From Mariannaea sp. PMI_226 (lineage: Eukaryota; Ascomycota; Sordariomycetes; Hypocreales; Nectriaceae): DNA of 64,000 bases. The notes under the pieces were generated by a model. The model was given only the letters and a program-made list of their open reading frames with translations, had not been told where the DNA came from and ran no database searches. The position numbers and the translations under genes were made by a program. The DNA lies in contig JANFOG010000005.1 of the NCBI GenBank assembly GCA_024336345.1, positions 930,001-994,000 of the forward strand, in the 5' to 3' direction. This document shows positions 57,521 through 64,000 of the stretch, piece by piece (the first letter of the stretch is position 1; every line of letters starts with the position of its first letter).

Positions 57521-60249
57521 CCTAGTATGGCATACGCACGTTCATCAGAGAGCGGGACTTTGGGTGGCCCAGGATGTTTCAGAGATGAGCACCAGATCCG
57601 CATTGGCATGAAGTATGTAGGCGGTCAAGCCCACTGCTTCTCAGCCAATGATATTCCGTCCATACAACGCATGTTTCATGCCATGGCCTCGTCGGGAGCC
57701 TCCTCCTCGGTGAGTGGAGTGGCACGCCCAATCCAAGACGTGTGTACAGGGCTACTGTCAGTGCATTCGCACACAAAAACTGGTTCTCGGTTGCTTTCAC
57801 CACTCAAGTATACTATGTAGGTACTCGCCTACCGGTCCTGTTCATCTGGGTAAGCAATAATTGTTTTCATTTCCTCGATCGCTGTGTAGGATGCAGTCCA
57901 GTCCCTTCCGCCGTAATTGTTGAATTTGGGCATTGGAACCTTGGTCTGTCAGCTTCCACTAACGCAGGGGGCCTGATGGCGGCCCCTGTTCGTGCCAGAC
58001 TCCAGTAATATTCTAAGTGACTTGCCACAAACAAGCGGGATCGCTCACTCAGTAATCAGCCAGCACCAAGGAGTAAAACCATATCACACAAGACGCTTGG
58101 ACTGTGGCCAAAGGAACTTACTGTTCGCCACCTTGTTTGGCTCGCTCACTTGATATTACTCAAGCTTTCGTTGAATAGGTACTGTGTATCACTACATGTG
58201 TTGTATCTCAATCGTCCATTTTATTTTAAGTGAATCCTGCGCGTTGAAGTTGGGACCGCCACTTCATCTTCTGGTGCTATGAAATTCACTGAAGTAACAA
58301 GGCTTGCTTAACATGGTGTTGACAGAAAGCATGTAGTTGGGTTTCTTAAGATCAATATCTCGTTTATCCTCGCCTGCGGCCGCCCACAGTTATAAACGAG
58401 GCGCTGATACAAGCGTACGTACTACAGGAAAAAAAGTTTCTAATTCACCGTTGCATTTTTTCTTTGATAGTGATTCACTTTTTCATACCAACTTGGCTTC
58501 TACCCTCGTGTTTCAATCTTGTCCCGGGTTACCCTGTACTTGTCTGCGTCCCAACTGATTCACCACATCGCGATCCAAACTCTGCCAGCTAATCAGGACC
58601 TTGCCTGAACGCCAAGTGTTTCCATACCTATAGTTACTTCGTCCCCTGGACTGTCAGTGACCCGAATATGATGCTCCAAAAAACCCTATTCTGGACTGGC
58701 GTCGACTGGCAAACAAACCATGTACGTAAGGCTGAGACGCACAGCATACGTAGTGATAAGCCTCCTGACGCAAGACATGCTACTTCAAACACCCGGATGA
58801 CGCTAGGCTTGCCTCGATTCGAGTGTGCCTTCCCGCAAATATCAGAAGCATTTGCCCAACACAGAGTCTTGTGCTCCGCGCGGTAGGAGAGTACTCGACA
58901 GAGTTTATCACCCCAAGTAGCCAAACGCACGCAATAGTTGGAATATTCGAAGCCTAAACTCTGGTTTGTTGTTCGACAAACCAATATATCTGCAGCCGGT
59001 CCCTTCGCGGTGAAATCCCCACGGCAAAGGCAACAAGAGAGTGAGAGCGACAGTTAGAGATAGTTTTGCTACATCTAAACCCGCTTATACTTTTCTGTAG
59101 GTCGACAATTGCATACCGGATGGATCAAATGGACACAGCCCCAGCTCGTCTTAAAAATAGCAATATTGTACCATAGAAACAGAGTGGAATTACGCAGAAA
59201 GCTAGGTGATACCTGAAGGTTGGCGATACGTAATCAAACAAAAAAACGCGACTGGAACAGTAACAAATATGTGGAATTATTCGCAGATTCATCATGTATC
59301 TCATTCGCAGCCAGTGGGGGGGGAACTAGAAGAGAGAGAGATGCACTACGACTACATGTTACTGCTATCGATAACACATGCTCAGGTCCACAGCTTTGAA
59401 AGCTGATAGGTACGATACCATAGATATAGATAGCAGGGTACCTACCATGATAGGGTAGGTAGTCCAAACTTGGGTGAACACCTCAGTTAGTGGAAGAAAA
59501 ACTCCCGAAAGGATAATCCGGCCCTCGAGCGACTCGATGTACCGTGCCGCGTAAGTTTCCCCCACAAGGTACATTCAACCCACCTTGCCGTGCCTACACG
59601 GGTGTGCCTATTACGCAAAGGCCCACTTCACCTGCACTTCTCAACCTGAGCCTGACATTTTGACATACACCTCTTCCCACTCTTCACATTTCCTCCACAT
59701 CATCACAGTACGCCTCTTTCTTCCATCACCGGGGAGAATATCCGTTGCTCCTCCAGAATATTGCTGTTTGCATGGTGGACCAACCGTTCCCCCCCCAACC
59801 CAGTTTGGTTTGACGTTTGGCCAAGCTATTCTTCGAGGTCGCCTGCACCGACCTTGAGAAGCATATCCGAGCTCCATCAACCATATACGATTCTTTCTCA
59901 GCGATCTCACTGGTCTATCCTCGTTGCATCACCCAAAAGTAACTGTTCCGAGACATAGGTCTTGCTAATTATTGCGATATCCTGAAACTGGCTTTCGGCT
60001 GCATCCTGACCGATCCAAATACTCAAAACTTCCAGCCTTTAACCCCGCGGTCTCCCATACCGGTATTCGGCAGGACCCTGGTGCATCATCGAGACATCCA
60101 CCATTGATAAAGCTCGATACGAAGACCAACACAGAGAAGATACAGAACGCGGCTGAGCGAAGCTGTAGCCGTGGCGGGTTAGGTGACCCAGTTGTCGTGG
60201 AGGGGGAGCTTGCATTGTTTTCAGCGGCTCCGCCGCTTCCACCTTCAAG

Positions 60250-63200
60250 ATGGGCAAGATTACCAAGCAGATGCAGCAAAAGCACAAGGAGACCTTGGTA
60301 TGTGCCTCCGGCGTAGATTATTTTTCCAATGCTGCCTTGCTAACCACCCGTCCAGTCCCCTTGGCTCAAGAGCTATGTCGAATCGGCCACATCAACTCAT
60401 CTGCCCCTCTTGCCGCAGCATCTCGCTACATTTCCATCCAGATGGCCGTTCACTCGAGGCGATCTTTACCATTGGATACCGTTACTCAATCGGTTTGACA
60501 GCATTCTCGAGCACTCGTGTGCAATATATAAACTGAATCAGGGCCCACAAGTTCGTGATTTTGGGTGCGATGTGCTCCTCAACCAGGCTCCAGATTCCCC
60601 TTTTGCCGACGAGAAGCAGTGGTCTATGGCGGAGCTGACGGAACTTGGTTATCCGGCTGATGGCGACAGGCAACTGATAGAAAGCGTTTTGAAGTTTACT
60701 TGTTTGCTGTTAGAACATTCCGGAAACAGAAGCATTTACGGCAGCAGTCCTCACCTTAACGATCTTCTGTACACCACTTCTTCGACCGTTCTTATCGCCA
60801 CACTCCAAGTTAGCTCTGAGTTGGCACAAAGATACCAAGCATCTGTTAAGAGGATAGGAACTGCTTCTAGACAGATTAGCACGGCCCTCCTGGCTAATCA
60901 TTACAACATCGACCTGGATCGTGTTCATCAACTAGCCCTTCCGTTCGTCAAGACTCCATTTGTCAGCCTTTCAGATCCGATGCCCTCTCATACTCCGGGC
61001 TCAGCCAAGGGCAAGGAAAGAGCGCCGAGTGGCGGCGCGAAGGCCGTTACATCGATGCATGCGAACGACCTTGTTGCTCTCGCTTCTTCTGATGACAAGC
61101 ATTGGAAAGGCTGGGGTGATGTCAAAGTTTCCTATTATCCCCAGAGCAAAGTTCAGGAACCTGCAACTGTGGTAGAGCATGGTCGATCCTCTGCCCCATC
61201 CACTCCCACGCCACTTCGTCGAAGCTCCACAATGTCATCGCATCAGCATCAGACTCCCAAATCACGGAATCATTTTGGAGAGGACTCTTCTCCCTTGGGA
61301 CCTCGGACACCTGGAATTGCGGATGAATCTACTCCGCCAGGACCAAAGTGGGTCGAACTTTCTCAATCACAGGTCGTCTCAACTCCGACATTTGAGTTGA
61401 TGTCGAGATGTCCTGATGATATACCACCTGCATCCAAGTATGAGACATTCCACAGAATTCGAGCCGCCAAGGCGCTCAGCGGGTCCCGAGAAGAGCGACA
61501 GAAGCTATTGTTAGTCCGTATTCTAGCCATCACCAATCTTGCCTACATCCATACCGAATCCAACTTTATCGAGAAAGTTCTTCGTCAAGATGTGGACGAA
61601 ACTCGCAGGTTTCAGCTTGTGTACCAGCTTGCGGAACTAATCCATCCCTCAGTTGATGGAAATATTGATGTCCCCATCTGGCTGCAAGCAGCTGCCCTGG
61701 GATTGCTTGAAGCTATCGCCAACTTCCATGCTAAAGTCCAAGATGTCTTGTCGGCAGTGAACGCGAATGTCAACCATGGCATCCTCCTTTACGTTATCCG
61801 AAAGGCCGTTGCTACAATGAAGGAGGATACTGAGAGTGACAAAGGGGAGCAGGCTACCGAGATGGATGAGTGGCGAAACAATCTGTTCTCTCTTACTCTT
61901 CAACTGTCTATGTCGAGTCGAGTAGGCAGTGAGATGGTAGGCGCTGGCCTCATGGAAATTCTCATTGATATGGCCAACATCCGGTCGACCGTTGCTCGCC
62001 GAAACCACTCAATGGTTCTTGCATTCTTAGATGGCCTTATTTGGACTTATCAAAATGCATTTACCGCCTTCTTCAGCGCCAAAGGCTTGGATGCCGTTGC
62101 CCAGTTGGCTGTGGATACCATTAACGAAGCTCAAACTTTGCAGAAAGCCGGGCAAGGAATCCCGTTGAGTCAACAGTCCGGTGCTGTAGACTACAAGATC
62201 CCCTTCAATCAACAGCAAACCTTAAAATGGCTCCTCAAATTCGTCCACCACATCATGTCTAACTCATATAGCTACGGCGGGAATACAGATCGTCTTCTTC
62301 GCAACCTGGCCGATAAATCCGACCTTCTAGAAGGCCTACGCGCCGTGATCGCGGATAAGAAAAGTTTTGGATCTGTAGTGTGGACAAACTCGGTAACCAT
62401 TCTCAGCGACTTTATCAACAATGACCCTACCAGTTTCGCTGCCATTTCTGAGTCGGGTATGATCAGTACATACTTGGAATCTATCACTGGAAACCCACTT
62501 CCAAAGGAGGTTATTGAGGATCAGAAAGCAAGCCAAAGGGAGGGTGAAAATATAGGTTCTCCGGACAGCCCTGCTTCACCTGTTATTGATGAAGATACAC
62601 GCGTTCATCCTCCAACTGAAGCATCTCTTCAAGAACGATCCCGTGAATCGTTGGCTACTGGAATTCTGCCATCCAACGACGCTATCACTGTTGTTCCTCA
62701 AGTTCTTAATTCAATTTCTCTGAATAATGCGGGAATGAAGATGGTTGTAGCGTCGAAAGCATTCGAGAGCTATTTGGAAGTTTTTGAGAGTCCAGAGCAT
62801 GTTCGTTGTATGGAAAATGACCCCGATATTGCCAGTAATGTCGGTGCTAGCTTTGATGAACTCGCTCGTCACCACCCTCCATTGCGCACCTCGATCTCGG
62901 ATGCTGTTATTGATATGGTGGCGCGTGTCCGTTTCCTTGGCATTGATAAGGCCAAGACGGCAGGCTGGGGTGCCAGACTGCTCCTGATTGACACAAATGG
63001 AAAAACAGTCTCTCTCGACGAAAGCGGTGCTGTCATGCTTAAGTCGTCAGACAAAAGTAAGGAACCAAACGGTCCTGGTGACGCAGATATCAGCATGCCT
63101 GACGCTGCTTCACCACGAGATGCGCCTGCGGATGCCCGAGCCAATGCTGACGCGGACTCCTCCAAAAACTCGATTACTCCCTATGTCTTTGCCCTTGGAA

Positions 63201-64000
63201 ACTTCCTGAGTGCTTACCTAGCGAATTCAACATTGAAATCGGCTTTCCTCCAGAGGGGAGGTCTTGAGCTAGTGCTTGACATCTGCGAGTCCCCAAGTCT
63301 TCCCACTGGCTTTGGTGAATCACTGGCCTCCAGGATTCTCAGTCAGGTGGTGTCACAGCTCATCGAACAGTCACCAATCCGCGGGTTGCCATCTCTTCTT
63401 CGCCGCGCTCAATCAGCTATGGATACTTTGAAACCCTTGGCTGCGAAGACAGATACGGATCCACCTTACTTTGCTCGCTTCCTCACAACAGATCTCAGTA
63501 TTGATACGAACAATGAGGAAGAGTCAGTAGCCATGAAGGATGGCACGAAGATGATCAAAGCACTTTTGAATGCTCAAACGTTCATCAAGATCATCTCTGA
63601 CTGCTTCCCTACAGCTAGATCGAACACTCTACAATTCTATCCAATCAACGTCTATGACTACTATCTCGGCCTCGTAAAATCTATCGGACCGTTGCTGCGC
63701 GGCTTGTTAGCAGAAGAGGCAGGAGAACTGGCCGTGGTGCCCCAGCACTGGTCGTTTAGACGCCCAACATCATCTTCTGACGGTGCCACCGAGCTCGAGA
63801 CTGATGATCCGCTCCCTGATATGCTCAGTGGCGCAGGAAACTGGCCACCTAAGAACGATGAAGATGAGCCAGGACCAAGCCGCCCAACCGATGAGGAACA
63901 GGCCAGTCCCAGGTTTCAAAATTATGATACGCTTCGAGTCTTGCTCCACCCCATGATTCCGACCACTTTTCCTTTCTTCCAGGCTCTCGGCAAAGCATTG
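60250..64000 (+). CDS. TOM1: Giant HECT E3 ubiquitin ligase (TOM1/HUWE1 type), 5' part
   Basis: Exon 1 (60250-60297) encodes MGKITKQMQQKHKETL and ends at GTATGT; exon 2 begins at 60356 (SPWLKSYVESATS) and is open to the window edge, 1215 codons without a stop. Together 1231 residues, about a third of a typical fungal TOM1. The early run RWPFTRGDLYHWIPLLNRFD is a hallmark of this family. The DUF908 region (about 100-520) and DUF913 region (from about 564, RRNHSMVLAFLDGLIWTYQ) are recognisable; the catalytic HECT domain lies beyond the window. Such ligases ubiquitinate nuclear and ribosomal proteins and affect mRNA export and cell-cycle control. The first exon is only 48 nt, so the start is easily missed. 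Confidence 0.93.

Larger units (their letters stand above)
55506..60249. other. Gene-poor divergent promoter region of 4.7 kb
   Basis: Separates the TBC and HECT-ligase genes. It holds a GGTA/TACC tetranucleotide patch (55852-55912), a perfect five-unit 18-bp array (57431-57520), T-runs near 56357 and 57300, and a pyrimidine-rich leader before 60250. Short open frames are compositional. Confidence 0.5.

Overview
The window is nuclear DNA of a filamentous ascomycete, most likely a Sordariomycete and probably from the Hypocreales (inferred). The signs are short spliceosomal introns of about 50-80 bp with GT-AG ends, a Zn2Cys6 regulator, a PTH11-type receptor with an N-terminal CFEM-like segment, a Sog2/RAM protein and a fungal Tsc13. 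No operon, CRISPR array, convincing tRNA or intact transposon was seen. About half of the window is intergenic.

Layout: an RGP1-like Golgi Rab-GEF subunit on the minus strand (0.15-2.7 kb) is followed by 6.6 kb without a recognisable gene. Then come a highly codon-biased aldehyde dehydrogenase (9.3-11.1 kb) with a striking 10-bp tandem array in its promoter, an unrecognised nuclear-type protein (12.8-14.3 kb), a Zn2Cys6 factor on the minus strand (14.9-17.4 kb), a six-exon CFEM/PTH11-type receptor (19.8-21.6 kb) and a DUF2470 membrane protein (22.5-23.2 kb). The 23.2-35.6 kb stretch looks accessory. It is gene-poor and holds a secreted cysteine-rich protein with six acidic hexapeptide repeats, the decayed remains of an MFS monocarboxylate-type transporter, and a spliced RecQ-family helicase.

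After another 3.6 kb gap, a dense housekeeping block follows: Sog2-like LRR protein (39.2-42.3), BLOC1S1/GCN5L1-like protein (43.3-44.1), Tsc13 enoyl-CoA reductase (44.5-45.6), an unrecognised Pro-rich protein whose frame is interrupted by an in-frame TAG (47.7-50.1), ribosomal protein eS8 (51.2-51.9), and a Gyp5-like TBC Rab-GAP (52.6-55.5). The last 3.75 kb are the 5' part of a giant HECT E3 ligase gene (TOM1/HUWE1 type) that runs off the right edge.

Several products act in membrane trafficking and lipid biology (RGP1, Gyp5, BLOC1S1, Tsc13, Sog2), but nothing indicates co-regulation; the order looks like ordinary fungal synteny. Exon models were built by hand from splice consensus and preservation of frame. 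The least conventional items are the interrupted gene at 47.7-50.1 kb, the repeat-bearing secreted protein at 26.5-27.3 kb, the reduced CFEM receptor, and the tandem arrays at 8.92 kb and 57.43 kb.
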